Notes: generated by a model from the sequence alone, not told the origin. DNA of 64,000 nucleotides from Xanthomonas nasturtii (GCF_001660815.1 NZ_LYMI01000015.1:21338-85337), one strand, 5' to 3'. Positions 17,406 to 26,663 are shown, counted from the first letter of the stretch. Made by a program: numbers and translations.

Positions 17406-18632
17406 GTGACCGCCAAGTTTTTTCTCAATCAAGCCTTACTACCGTCCCCGGACATCCTGCGCGCCTTTGGCGACCAGATGCTGGAGGGCGTGCTGCTGTT
17501 CCGCGCCGACGGAAAGCTGATTCTGGCCAATGCCATTGCACGCCAAAGCCTGTGCAAGGAAGACCCCGCCGACGATCGCAACCTGGGCGAGCGGATTTCG
17601 CAGGTGTTGCCATCGGACGCACTCAATCAGGCGCGCAGCAAGGGCAGCTGGACCGGCAGCCTGCCGGTGGCCGACCGGGTGGTCATCGCGCATCTGTATT
17701 ACAACGAAGAGCACGGCCTCGGGCATTTTCTGGCGTTGTTCCACAACATCGAAGGCCAGCAGGATTACGAGCGCGAGCTGCAACAACGCCACGCCGAACT
17801 GCGTCAGGCCTATCTGCGTTTGAACGGCGCGCAAGACAAACTGCTGCAGTCGGAAAAAATGGCCTCCATCGGCCAGTTGGCCGCAGGCGTGGCGCACGAA
17901 ATCAATAATCCGATCGGCTATGTGCACTCCAATCTGGGCAGCCTGCAGGAATATCTGCGCAGCCTGTTCACCCTGATCGAGGCGTATGAGCGCGCGCTGC
18001 AGGCGCCGGACCCGAAGGCGCTGATTCCGGAAATCGACGAGATCCGCAACCGCGCCGATATCGACTTCATCAGCCGCGACCTGCCGCAATTGATGGCCGA
18101 ATCGCGCGAAGGCATCGAGCGGGTGACCCGCATCGTGCGCGACCTCAAGGACTTCTCGTACTCGGACCGCTCCGAGTCGTGGAAGATGGTGGACCTGCAC
18201 GCAGGTCTCGAATCCACGATCAACATCATCTGGAACGAGCTCAAGTACAAGGTCACCCTGGAGCGCAATTACGCCGAGCTGCCGCTGGTGGAGTGCCTGC
18301 CGTCCGAGCTCAACCAGGTGTACATGAACATGCTGCTCAACGCCGGCCAGGCCATCGTCGAGCGCGGCACGATTACCGTCACCACCGGCCGCGACGAGGC
18401 GGAAAACGTCTGGATCCAGTTCCAGGACAGCGGCGCGGGCATCGCCCCGGACCTGCTGCAGCGCATCTTCGACCCGTTTTTCACCACCAAACCAGTCGGC
18501 AGCGGCACCGGCCTGGGCCTGTCGATTTCCTACGGCATCATCAACAAGCACCACGGCCGCATCGATGTCGAAAGCACGCCGGGGCAGGGCGCCAGTTTCA
18601 GGATCGTGCTACCGATCCGGCAGCCGCGCTGA
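17406..18632 (+). CDS. PAS-domain sensor histidine kinase (RavA-like)
   Basis: A soluble histidine kinase of 408 residues with a GTG start. Residues about 15-115 form a PAS domain (DQMLEGVLLFRADGKLILANAIARQ). A coiled coil (about 118-150) leads to a dimerisation/phosphoacceptor helix with SIGQLAAGVAHEINNPIGYVHSNL; His164 is the phosphorylated residue. The ATPase domain has an N box (NQVYMNMLLNAGQAI), DSGAGIAPD, and GSGTGLGLSISYGII. No transmembrane segment. It is convergent with the GGDEF-EAL-REC regulator, its probable partner. From memory, the Xanthomonas campestris ravA-ravR-ravS locus lies next to the flagellar genes in this arrangement; I infer this is the ravA counterpart. Confidence 0.85.
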   Translation: MTAKFFLNQALLPSPDILRAFGDQMLEGVLLFRADGKLILANAIARQSLCKEDPADDRNLGERISQVLPSDALNQARSKGSWTGSLPVADRVVIAHLYYNEEHGLGHFLALFHNIEGQQDYERELQQRHAELRQAYLRLNGAQDKLLQSEKMASIGQLAAGVAHEINNPIGYVHSNLGSLQEYLRSLFTLIEAYERALQAPDPKALIPEIDEIRNRADIDFISRDLPQLMAESREGIERVTRIVRDLKDFSYSDRSESWKMVDLHAGLESTINIIWNELKYKVTLERNYAELPLVECLPSELNQVYMNMLLNAGQAIVERGTITVTTGRDEAENVWIQFQDSGAGIAPDLLQRIFDPFFTTKPVGSGTGLGLSISYGIINKHHGRIDVESTPGQGASFRIVLPIRQPR

Positions 18633-18640
18633 CGCGCTGG

Positions 18641-18770
18641 GATTGGTTGTTCGGGATTCGGGATTCGCAACAGCCGACATTGCCGTCGCTGATCGTCAAT
18701 GCGCCGTCTGACCCGATGGCGCCGCTCCGCGCTTTTGACCAATCCCGAATCCCAAATCCCTATTCCCGGC
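18641..18770. repeat. inverted repeat, family D copy 2 (convergent gene ends)
   Basis: Left arm GATTGGTTGTTCGGGATTCG and on (18641-18668); right arm ACCAATCCCGAATCCCAAAT and on (18738-18770). The right arm overlaps the stop codon and last codons of the GGDEF-EAL-REC gene. It probably acts as a bidirectional 3' element between the two convergent genes. Confidence 0.65.
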
Positions 18771-20481
18771 CGTTCCGCAACTCATCATGGGTGCGGAATG
18801 CCTGGCGAATATGCTCACGCAGCTCGTCGTCGTTCCAGGGTTTGGTCAGGAAGCGGTAGATCGCGCCGCGGTTGATCGCTTCGGTCACCGTGGCCAGATC
18901 CGTGTAGCCGGAGAGCACCAGGCGCACGGTGTCGGGGTAGAGCATCTTGACCCGGCCCAGGAACTCGGTGCCGCTCATGTCGCTCATGCGCTGGTCGGAC
19001 AGGATCACCTGCACATCGTTGGTGGCGAGCAGGTCGAAGGCATCGCGCACATTGCCTGCCGCCAGAATCCGGTAGCCGTCGCGACGGAACAAACGCACCA
19101 GCGAGCGCAGCACGTTCTCTTCGTCGTCCAGCAGCAGCAACGTGCGGTCGGGGCGGCTTTCGGCAAACGATTCCGGGCGCAGATAGCGGCGCCGTAGCGC
19201 CATGCCGGCGGACTCTGCCGACATCGGCTCGCCAAACAGGTAGCCCTGGAAGATGTCGCAATCGTTGCGCCGCAGAAAGCCCAGCTGCGCCTGCGATTCC
19301 ACACCGTTGGCGATCACCGTCATGCCGAGCTGGTGGCCCATGGCGATGATGGCGCGCGCAATCGCCGCCTCGCGGCTGCCAGCCGGTGCGCTCTTGATGA
19401 AGCTGCGATCGATCTTCAGCCGGTCCACCGGATAGCGCACCAACGCGCTCAGGCTGGAATCGCCGGTACCGAAGTTGTCCAGACTCAGGCTGATGCCTTC
19501 GTTGCGCAGGTTGGCCATCGTCTCGTGGACGAAGTTGACGTTGTTGGTCAACGCGCTTTCATTGATCTCCAGCGTGACGAATTGCGCCGGCACGCCGGCG
19601 GTTTGCAGCATCGCCATCACTTCGTTGAAGAAGCCCGGGCGTAGCAACTGCAGCGTGGAGACGTTCACCGCGATGCTGAAATCGTCGAAGCCCTGGTCGC
19701 GCCACAGCCGCGCCTGGCGCACCGCGTTTTGCAGCACCCATTCGCCGATCTGCACGATCACGCCCAGGCGCTCGGCGGTGCGCATGAAACGCTCCGGCAC
19801 CAGCATGCCCAGGGTGGGCGATTGCCAGCGCAGCAGCGCTTCCATGCCCACGATGCGGCCGTCGCGCGCACTCACCAAGGGCTGGTAACGCAGGCGCAAT
19901 TCGCCATGCGGAATCGCATCGACGATCTGCCGCGCAATGATGCTTTCGCTATGCGCGTTGGTCGCCGAATTGCGCGTATACAGCCGCACCGTATTGCCGC
20001 CTTCGCGCGCGGCCTGGTAGGTGGCTTCTTCGGCGTAGTCCAGCAACGTGGACAGCGAGGTGGAGTGTTCCGGACACAGGCTGATGCCGACCTTGCCGGT
20101 CATGAACAAGGTATACGGCAGCACCGACAGCGGCAGCTCCAGTTGCTGGCGGATCTCTTCGGCGAAGTCTTCCGGCAACGGCGTGTCTTCGCGACGCACC
20201 GCCACCACGATCATTTCATCGCTGCCGTGGCGCCACAGCTTGCCGCGCGTTCCGAGAAATTCCTGCAGGCGGCGCGCTACCAGCGTGAGCGCCTGGTCAC
20301 CGACTTCGCCACTCATGTTCTCGTTGATCGAAGCGAAGTGATCGATGTCGATGTGGAAGATCATCAGCGGCGGGCCGCCGGACGCGGCCGCATCCACCAG
20401 ATGCAGCAACTCGGGGTTACCCGCGCCAAGTCGTGTGGGCTTGACGATTTCCAGTCCGGGCGGGATTACAGGGCTCCACAT
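18760..20481 (-). CDS. ravR: GGDEF-EAL-REC response regulator (RavR-like)
   Basis: A 573-residue c-di-GMP-type response regulator. Residues about 25-165 are a GGDEF fold with the signature changed to GSDEM (86-90), so cyclase activity is unlikely. Residues about 185-430 are an EAL fold with EAL (214-216), AVNVS and LKIDRSFI. However, DDFGTG reads D335-N336-FGTG, and the catalytic Glu of EGVE is Asn392 (ANGVES), so hydrolytic activity is doubtful. Residues about 446-565 are a receiver domain with LLLLDDEENVL and phospho-acceptor Asp496. The order GGDEF-EAL-REC matches my recollection of RavR. It lies 3 bases downstream of the multi-PAS kinase and is co-transcribed with it. The literature as I recall reports an active RavR EAL domain, which conflicts with the residues here. 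Confidence 0.85.
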   Translation of the reverse strand: MWSPVIPPGLEIVKPTRLGAGNPELLHLVDAAASGGPPLMIFHIDIDHFASINENMSGEVGDQALTLVARRLQEFLGTRGKLWRHGSDEMIVVAVRREDTPLPEDFAEEIRQQLELPLSVLPYTLFMTGKVGISLCPEHSTSLSTLLDYAEEATYQAAREGGNTVRLYTRNSATNAHSESIIARQIVDAIPHGELRLRYQPLVSARDGRIVGMEALLRWQSPTLGMLVPERFMRTAERLGVIVQIGEWVLQNAVRQARLWRDQGFDDFSIAVNVSTLQLLRPGFFNEVMAMLQTAGVPAQFVTLEINESALTNNVNFVHETMANLRNEGISLSLDNFGTGDSSLSALVRYPVDRLKIDRSFIKSAPAGSREAAIARAIIAMGHQLGMTVIANGVESQAQLGFLRRNDCDIFQGYLFGEPMSAESAGMALRRRYLRPESFAESRPDRTLLLLDDEENVLRSLVRLFRRDGYRILAAGNVRDAFDLLATNDVQVILSDQRMSDMSGTEFLGRVKMLYPDTVRLVLSGYTDLATVTEAINRGAIYRFLTKPWNDDELREHIRQAFRTHDELRNGRE

Positions 20482-20484
20482 GAC

Positions 20485-22617
20485 TCAACGTCCACCATCG
20501 TCGTGGACGGACTCGCCGACCGGGTGATAGGGCAGGCGCAACGTCACGCGCGTGCCTGCTCCGGGGGCTGATTCTATCGCGAGCGTGCCGCCGACGGTTT
20601 GCGCACGCTCACGCATCACGATCAGCCCCAGCCCGCGCGGACCCTCCGGCTCGAAGCCGTCGCCGTCATCGCTGACTTCCAGACGGAAACTGTCGCCGTC
20701 GATCGATTGCAGGCTCATGCGCACCTCGCCCGCACAGGCGTGCCGCAGCGCATTGGTGAGGCTTTCCTGCGCGATACGGAAGCAGGCCTGTTCGATCTCG
20801 TTGCCCGGCCGTTCGTCGAGCGCCTGAATGTCCAGCTCCAGCCGCACCTGTGAGGCGCGGAACAGCATCGACGCCTGCCAGCGCAATGCAGCTTCCAGGC
20901 CCAACGCATCGAGTTGTGGCGGACGCAACAGCATCGACAGATTGCGCAGCTTGGTCACCGTGCTGTCGGCCAGCGATACCACTTCCAGCAGATCCTCGCG
21001 GCGTGCATCGGCGTCCAGCTCGTCCAGCGCTGCATGCGCGGACAGCTTCATCGCAGTGATCGCTTGCCCGATATCGTCATGCAGATCGCGCGAGATGGCG
21101 CGGCGCTCGTCTTCCTGCAGCGAGAACAGCCGCTTGGCCATGGCCTGCAGTTCGGCATTGCTCTCGGCCAAGGCATCGCGCATGCGCTCGGGTTCGCTCA
21201 GGTCGCGCACCACCAGCAACTTGCAGCTGCGTCCGCCATAGCGGATATCGCCTGCCGACAGACCGGCGTAGAAGGTGCTGCCATCGCGACGGCGCATGGC
21301 GCGTGCGCTGGAGACCGGCTCGTTGCGGTCGCTGCCTGCGCGCAGATACTCGCGTACCACCGGCAGGTCGCTGTCGCCGACCAGGGTCTGCAGCGGTTCG
21401 CCCAGAATGGTCTCGCCCTGAAAGCCGAACTGGATCGAACCGGCGGCGTTGGCATACATCACGTGCTCGTCGGCCAGGATGAGCACACCGTCGGGCAGTA
21501 CGCGCACCAGTTCGCGGAATTGTTCCTCGCGTTCGCGCAGTAGGCGGCGCGACTGTTCGCGTTCGCTCACGTCCTGCAAGGTGCCGTGCACATGGCGTGC
21601 GCCGCCTGGGCTGGTCACGCTCTCGGCGCGCAGATGCACGGTGCGCGGTTGCGAATCGCCACCAGTCAGCGGCAGCAACACATCGATCTGCACCTCGCCA
21701 CCGGTGCACATGTCTTCAATCATGCGTTCGATGCGCGCCTGGGTGGCGCTGTCGGAGGCGGTCAGCAATTCTTCCAGCCGATGCTCGCGACGGTGCATCG
21801 GCACGCTGCGCCCCAGCAGGCGATACACCGCCGGCGAATAGCGGCCCAGACCGGTTGTACGGTCCAGCTGCCACGAACCCAGCCGTGCGATGCTTTGTGC
21901 TTCTTCCAGACGCTCTAGCGCCTCGTCGCGCAGATGCTGCGCCTGGCGCTCTTGGTTACGGTCCACCGTGACCACCAGGCGGGCAGGGCCGCTGGTCAGA
22001 TGCAGCTGATTGCTGCGCACTTCGACATGGCGTGGCCCGCTGCGCGTCAGCAGCTCCTCGTTCAACACGCAGGTGGCATCTCCTTTGCCCCGAATCTGCG
22101 CAATGACCTCTTCCAGCCGTTCACCATCGGCGTTGGGCCAGATCGCCTGCAGCGTCTGCTGCAGGAATTCGTCGCGTTCCCAGCCGAAAAATTCCAGCGC
22201 CGCCGGATTGGCATCGAGGATGCGCATGCTGGCCAGGTCGTAGATGAAGGCCGGGCTGGGCAGGGCCAGGAACTTGGCCTGCAGCAAGGCCTCGGACTGC
22301 GCCAGCTGCGCGTGCTCGTCCACGATCAACCTCATGAAGCGGCGCAGCACCAGGTGAATGACGATGCTCGACACCACCAGAAAGCTGGCGTCCGACCAGC
22401 GCTCCGGCATGGCGGCGCCGGCCAGGTTGAGCAGCCGGTTGCCCAGCAGCAGCCAGACCACACCGACCAGCAGATACAGGCCGGTCAACGTCCACAGGCC
22501 TTGCTGCAGGCGCTCGGCGAGGCGGAGGCGGGACACGGGGGCAGACGAAAACGCGGGCGCGGCGACGGGCTGTTGCATGGATCCGCGGACGACCTTGGGT
22601 GCTGGCGATACGGCCAT
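20485..22617 (-). CDS. membrane multi-PAS sensor histidine kinase (RavS-like)
   Basis: A 710-residue NarL/UhpB-type kinase. Two membrane segments (about 41-62 and 78-96) are followed by three PAS domains (about 110-225, 235-355, 362-475). Then comes a HisKA_3 dimerisation domain with EDERRAISRDLHDDIGQAITAM (His513) and an ATPase domain (NALRHACAGEVRM, DDGDGFEPEGPRGLGLIVMRERA). Such kinases usually pair with NarL-type regulators, but here the gene directly precedes a GGDEF-EAL-REC gene with a 3-base gap, so that regulator is the likely target. By position it corresponds to ravS of X. campestris; this is inference from memory. Confidence 0.86.
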   Translation of the reverse strand: MAVSPAPKVVRGSMQQPVAAPAFSSAPVSRLRLAERLQQGLWTLTGLYLLVGVVWLLLGNRLLNLAGAAMPERWSDASFLVVSSIVIHLVLRRFMRLIVDEHAQLAQSEALLQAKFLALPSPAFIYDLASMRILDANPAALEFFGWERDEFLQQTLQAIWPNADGERLEEVIAQIRGKGDATCVLNEELLTRSGPRHVEVRSNQLHLTSGPARLVVTVDRNQERQAQHLRDEALERLEEAQSIARLGSWQLDRTTGLGRYSPAVYRLLGRSVPMHRREHRLEELLTASDSATQARIERMIEDMCTGGEVQIDVLLPLTGGDSQPRTVHLRAESVTSPGGARHVHGTLQDVSEREQSRRLLREREEQFRELVRVLPDGVLILADEHVMYANAAGSIQFGFQGETILGEPLQTLVGDSDLPVVREYLRAGSDRNEPVSSARAMRRRDGSTFYAGLSAGDIRYGGRSCKLLVVRDLSEPERMRDALAESNAELQAMAKRLFSLQEDERRAISRDLHDDIGQAITAMKLSAHAALDELDADARREDLLEVVSLADSTVTKLRNLSMLLRPPQLDALGLEAALRWQASMLFRASQVRLELDIQALDERPGNEIEQACFRIAQESLTNALRHACAGEVRMSLQSIDGDSFRLEVSDDGDGFEPEGPRGLGLIVMRERAQTVGGTLAIESAPGAGTRVTLRLPYHPVGESVHDDGGR

Positions 22618-22737
22618 CTTAGCCGTAAGTCGGTCCGGTTCGGTCCAGCTCGAAACAGGCGCCTCAACTAATCGACGACACGGCCGTTATCCATTGCGAC
22701 TCCGAAGGCCGGGGTCGATTCTTCGGAGTGTTCCAGA

Positions 22738-25524
22738 GTGGACTCAGGCGTCATTGCAAGCATGCTGCAGCACCCGCTGACCTCGGCGGTGGTGTTGTTG
22801 GATGCGCATGGCCAGCCTCTGGCGGCCAATCGCGTTGCGCAGTCCCTCGGATTGCCTGCAACCCTTGGTGCATACGCCGAAGTGTTGGAAAGCAGTCGCG
22901 CCCAGGTGGCCGACAGCGGTGGCATGGCTCCCTGCGTGTTGCCGGGGACCGGCGGCGGGCGGCTGGAAGGCTGGCTGCGTGCGGTCAGCGACGAACATGG
23001 CCAGGTCATGGCGTTCACCTTGAGCATTCCCGAGCCGATGGGCGCCGATGGCACCAGCCGCTGGGAAATGGGCCTGGACAGCGCCGATCACGGCCTGTGG
23101 GACTGGGACATTCCGGCCGACGTGGTGTATCGCTCGGAGCGCTGGACCCGCATGCTCGGCTATTCAGAGCAGCCGCTGCCGAACAACCTCACCGCCTTGT
23201 CCGGGCTGATTCACCCCGAAGACCACGCGCATGTCAGCGCCGCGGTGCAGGCGCATCTGGAAGGCCGCACCGACACCTACGTGGCCGAATTCCGGCTGCG
23301 CCAGCACGATGGGCAGTGGCGCTGGATCCTGGATCGCGGCCGCGTGGTCTCGCGCACTGCCGACGGCCGCCCGCTGCGGATGGTCGGCACGCATACCGAC
23401 GTGCACCATCACAAATTACTTGAGCAGCAGCTGCGCGAGCAGCAGGCCCAGCTCGAAGAGGCCCAGCGCATTGCCAGCATGGGCAGCTGGAGCTGGGACT
23501 CGCACCAGGACGTGCTGTGGGTGTCGCAGGATTTCCTGCAACAACTCGGCATGGCCCAACTGCGTCTGCAAGGCATTCGCGACATCCTGCGTCTGCTCGG
23601 TCGGTCTTCGGTTGCGCAGCTGCGCAGCGCCTGGCGCAAGATCAAGCATGAAGGCATGCCGGTGCATTTCGAGCTGGAAATCAACGGCCTGCCCGGCGCC
23701 AATCCGCATCACCTGCGGGTGTGGGCGCAGCCGGTGTTCGACGGCGACGGCAGCATGGTGCGCGTCCTTGGCCAACTGCAGAACGTTACCGAGCAACGCC
23801 AGACCGACGCACTGATCCGCTGGCGCACCGAATTGCTCAACCGCGTGTCTGCGTTGGGCAAGATTGGCGGCTGCGAGATCGAGGTCGATACCCGGCGCAT
23901 GCAATGGACCGAGGAGTGCTACCGCATCCACGGCCTGCGCAAGGAAAACATCACCCTGGAGCAGGCGCTGTCGCTGTACACCCAGGATTCGCGCGACGCT
24001 TTCGAAGCGGCGCTGCTGCGCATTTCCGATGGCGGCCTGCCCGAGCAGCTGGAGCTGTGCTTCTATCGCAACTCCGGCCAGCGCATCTGGGTACAGGTGC
24101 TGATCGAGCTGGACCGTCGCGAAGGCCTGCCGCCGCGGTTTGTCGCCTTGTTCCGCGATGTCACCCGCGAACGCGAAGCCAACGAACGCATCGAGCTGCT
24201 GGCCCATTACGACCGCCTGACCGGCTTGCCGAACCGCTTCCTGCTACGCGAGCAGGCAGAGAACGCCATTCGCGAAGCAAACGAGCGCGGCCAGGTGATG
24301 GCGATGCTGCTGATCGATCTGGATGGCTTCAAGAGCATCAACGATTCGTTCGGCCATGCCACCGGCGATAACCTGCTCAAGCTCGCCTCGGCGCGCCTGC
24401 ATCAACATCTGCGCAACAGCGATCTGTTCGGCCGCTTCAGCGACGACGAGTTCATCGTGCTGTTGCGCGATATGTCCGAGCCCGAAGATGCCGGCCACGT
24501 GGCGCGCAAGCTGATCGCAGCGCTTGGAGAGCCGTTGCGCAAGGAACATGTCACCCTCAAGCTCGGTGCCAGCATCGGCATCGCGCTGCAGGGCGATGGC
24601 CTGTCGGACTTCGACAGCCTGCTGCGTGCCGCCGATGCGGCGATGTATGCGGCCAAGGAATCCGGCCGCAACACCTTCCATTACTACAGCCAGGACGTGC
24701 TGCTGCGTGCGCAGCGCCGCCTGGAGCTGGAGCACGCGCTACAAGGCGCGCTCGAGCGCGAAGAGTTCACGCTGGTCTACCAGCCGCTGGTCAACACCGT
24801 GGGCGATGCATCGCCGGCGATCGAAGCGCTGATGCGCTGGAATCGCCCTGGCCATGGTCCCTGCAGCCCGGTCGAATTCATACCGATTGCCGAAGAATGC
24901 GGCGAAATCGTGCGCCTGGGCGAGTGGGTCATCGGCGAAGCCTGCCGCCAGGCGGTAGTCTGGGATCGCGCCGGCCTGCATTTCAGCCGCGTTGCGGTGA
25001 ATGTCTCTGCAGTGCAATTGCGCGAACGCGGTTTTGCCGAGCGCGTACTGGAAATCTGCCGCGACAACGGCTGGCCGCCGTCACGTCTCGAGCTGGAATT
25101 GACCGAATCCGCATTGATCCGCGATTCCGATTCGCTGCGCCGCTGCTTCGAACTGTTCGAACAAAACGGCGTGCTGCTGGCGGTGGACGACTTCGGCACC
25201 GGCTTTTCGAATCTGCATTACCTCAACCGCTTCCCGGTGCAGCGATTGAAGATCGACCGCAGCTTCGTGCAAGGCATGCTCGACGATGCCAACACGGCCG
25301 AGGTCACCCAGGCCATCGTGCATCTGGGTCACGCGCTGGGCATGCAGGTGGTCGCCGAAGGCGTGGAAACCGTGCAGGAAGATGCACTGCTGCGTCAGCA
25401 GGGCTGCGACGAGATCCAGGGCTATTTCTACTCACGCCCGCTATCGCCGCGCGATATGGCGCAATGGCTACGCGAGGCCGAAGCCGGTATGCGGCTGGGT
25501 GCACGGCTGGTGATTGCCAGCTGA
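22738..25524 (+). CDS. PAS-GGDEF-EAL c-di-GMP phosphodiesterase candidate
   Basis: A soluble 928-residue signalling protein with a GTG start preceded by GGAG. Residues about 1-100 are a weak PAS-like region; PAS/PAC domains follow at about 105-225, 235-350 and 365-475. The GGDEF domain (about 485-635) has SDDEF (568-572) instead of GGDEF and is probably not a cyclase. The EAL domain (about 655-910) keeps all expected motifs: EAL (696-698), VAVNVSAVQL, LELELTES, AVDDFGTGFSNL (Asp817-Asp818), LKIDRSF, VAEGVETV and QGYFYSRPL. It is therefore predicted to hydrolyse c-di-GMP, with GGDEF perhaps a GTP sensor. It is divergent from the multi-PAS kinase across a 120-base spacer. Confidence 0.9.
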   Translation: MDSGVIASMLQHPLTSAVVLLDAHGQPLAANRVAQSLGLPATLGAYAEVLESSRAQVADSGGMAPCVLPGTGGGRLEGWLRAVSDEHGQVMAFTLSIPEPMGADGTSRWEMGLDSADHGLWDWDIPADVVYRSERWTRMLGYSEQPLPNNLTALSGLIHPEDHAHVSAAVQAHLEGRTDTYVAEFRLRQHDGQWRWILDRGRVVSRTADGRPLRMVGTHTDVHHHKLLEQQLREQQAQLEEAQRIASMGSWSWDSHQDVLWVSQDFLQQLGMAQLRLQGIRDILRLLGRSSVAQLRSAWRKIKHEGMPVHFELEINGLPGANPHHLRVWAQPVFDGDGSMVRVLGQLQNVTEQRQTDALIRWRTELLNRVSALGKIGGCEIEVDTRRMQWTEECYRIHGLRKENITLEQALSLYTQDSRDAFEAALLRISDGGLPEQLELCFYRNSGQRIWVQVLIELDRREGLPPRFVALFRDVTREREANERIELLAHYDRLTGLPNRFLLREQAENAIREANERGQVMAMLLIDLDGFKSINDSFGHATGDNLLKLASARLHQHLRNSDLFGRFSDDEFIVLLRDMSEPEDAGHVARKLIAALGEPLRKEHVTLKLGASIGIALQGDGLSDFDSLLRAADAAMYAAKESGRNTFHYYSQDVLLRAQRRLELEHALQGALEREEFTLVYQPLVNTVGDASPAIEALMRWNRPGHGPCSPVEFIPIAEECGEIVRLGEWVIGEACRQAVVWDRAGLHFSRVAVNVSAVQLRERGFAERVLEICRDNGWPPSRLELELTESALIRDSDSLRRCFELFEQNGVLLAVDDFGTGFSNLHYLNRFPVQRLKIDRSFVQGMLDDANTAEVTQAIVHLGHALGMQVVAEGVETVQEDALLRQQGCDEIQGYFYSRPLSPRDMAQWLREAEAGMRLGARLVIAS

Positions 25525-26292
25525 CGCAGTGCGCAGCTTTGCAGGCGATCAAGCCGCATTTCAGCGGCACGATGCGTGATCCATTCGCCTTGCCCAACGA
25601 CTTGAAGACAACGGCGATCTCGGGTCGCCGCGATAGTTAGGTGCAGCCAAACACGGCGCAACCAGATGGTAGGTAACCTCACCCCAGACGGGACATGCCG
25701 TGACGGCAGCTGCCTGGTGGCATCACTTGCGCCAATGGTTCCGCAATTGGTAAGGACACCGCACCAGACAATGAGTCGGTCGCTTTGTTAAAAACTGTCG
25801 TTCGTCGCGTTGCGGAGCTGATCGTCCACGCGCCGATCCAGGTGCCCTATGTCCTACCTTGCTCGCAAACATACACACCAAGATCCCGATGGGTCCTTGC
25901 CCGCCCACCGTCGCGGGACCTCGAGCGGCATGGATGCCGCGCCAGAGCTACAAGGACGTACTTGCAGCGTGTCCTGCGATGGTGGGCGGGCAAGGGCCCT
26001 GCAGCCAGGCAGCAGGTGCCCAATGCCCTCGCGCCACGTCATTCCAATCGCATCGCGTCGATCGACGCACCACGTTCTGTCGAAAAATCGTCGTGCAGAG
26101 GGGCAGGGGATGAGGTCACCCTGATGCTGCAATCGATCGGTTCCGCGTGCGCACAGTCACGCTTGGTGGAACGGCTGGATGCAACAGCGCATTAATGGCT
26201 AAGGAGCGGCGCAAGTGCGTCAAACCCGGGCAGCGGAAACAAACCAGCGGGGGCGCCTGCCGAGTCACGCCCCGCTGCTTGACGCATGCGCC
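25525..26292. other. repeat-bearing gap between convergent genes
   Basis: About 770 bases with no supported gene. The segment 25738-25793 is similar to 10121-10176 in the flgF-flgG gap (both contain GGACACCGCACCAGA and GGTCGCTTTGTTAAAA), and it is followed by a family A hairpin. So the same composite block occurs twice in the window. A possible weak terminator for the small gene to the right is AGCGGGG/CCCCGCT at 26246-26276, followed on the minus strand by GGTTTGTTT. Confidence 0.5.
25895..25995. repeat. dispersed hairpin repeat, family A copy 4
   Basis: The same architecture as the copy at 10206-10305: arms CCTTGCCCGCCCACCG... and ...GGTGGGCGGGCAAGG, inner GCGGCATGGATGCCGC palindrome, and the flank GACGTACTTGC. 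The two copies differ at several bases, so they are old or independently evolving. Confidence 0.8.
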
Positions 26293-26577
26293 TTATCGCC
26301 CCGACACGCCAACTGCCGCGCCATCCAGACCCAGATCCCAGGCCACGGTTGCGAACAACAGCTCTTCTTCGCTGCAAGCGCGGTGCGGGTTGATCAATGC
26401 CTGCAACTCCGCGCGTGCGCAGCGCTCCAGCCGTTCCAGCGCGGCCGGCATACGGACGCGGCGCAGCGCAGGCTTGGCCGCATCGCTTTGCGCGATGCGC
26501 TCGGCGTGTGCGGCGGCCAGTGCAGCGGCCTGCAGCGCGGCGGTGGAAGTGTCGATGGTCGGGGCAAGAAGTGACAT
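26293..26577 (-). CDS. small protein of unknown function downstream of chemoreceptor
   Basis: A 94-residue, Ala- and Arg-rich, probably helical protein that I do not recognise (begins MSLLAPTIDTSTAALQAAAL; contains ALERLERCARAELQALINPHR; ends WDLGLDGAAVGVSG). It has no signal peptide or membrane segment. It lies 86 bases downstream of the chemoreceptor gene on the same strand, after a possible weak terminator, so it may be co-transcribed. Codon use matches the neighbours, which favours a real gene, but the ribosome binding site is poor. Confidence 0.6.
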   Translation of the reverse strand: MSLLAPTIDTSTAALQAAALAAAHAERIAQSDAAKPALRRVRMPAALERLERCARAELQALINPHRACSEEELLFATVAWDLGLDGAAVGVSGR

Positions 26578-26610
26578 GAGCGGAACACCAGGTCGTTACG
26601 GAACGACAAA

Positions 26611-26628
26611 TCCCCGGAAGGCCGGGGA
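26611..26628 (-). terminator. possible terminator after chemoreceptor gene
   Basis: A 7-bp stem TCCCCGG/CCGGGGA with loop AAGG, followed on the minus strand by TTTGT. It is 36 bases past the chemoreceptor stop. The T-run is short, so leakage into the small downstream gene is likely. Confidence 0.45.
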
Positions 26629-26663
26629 ATGTCGGAATCAGCAGCTGCGGGGCGGCATCGGTC

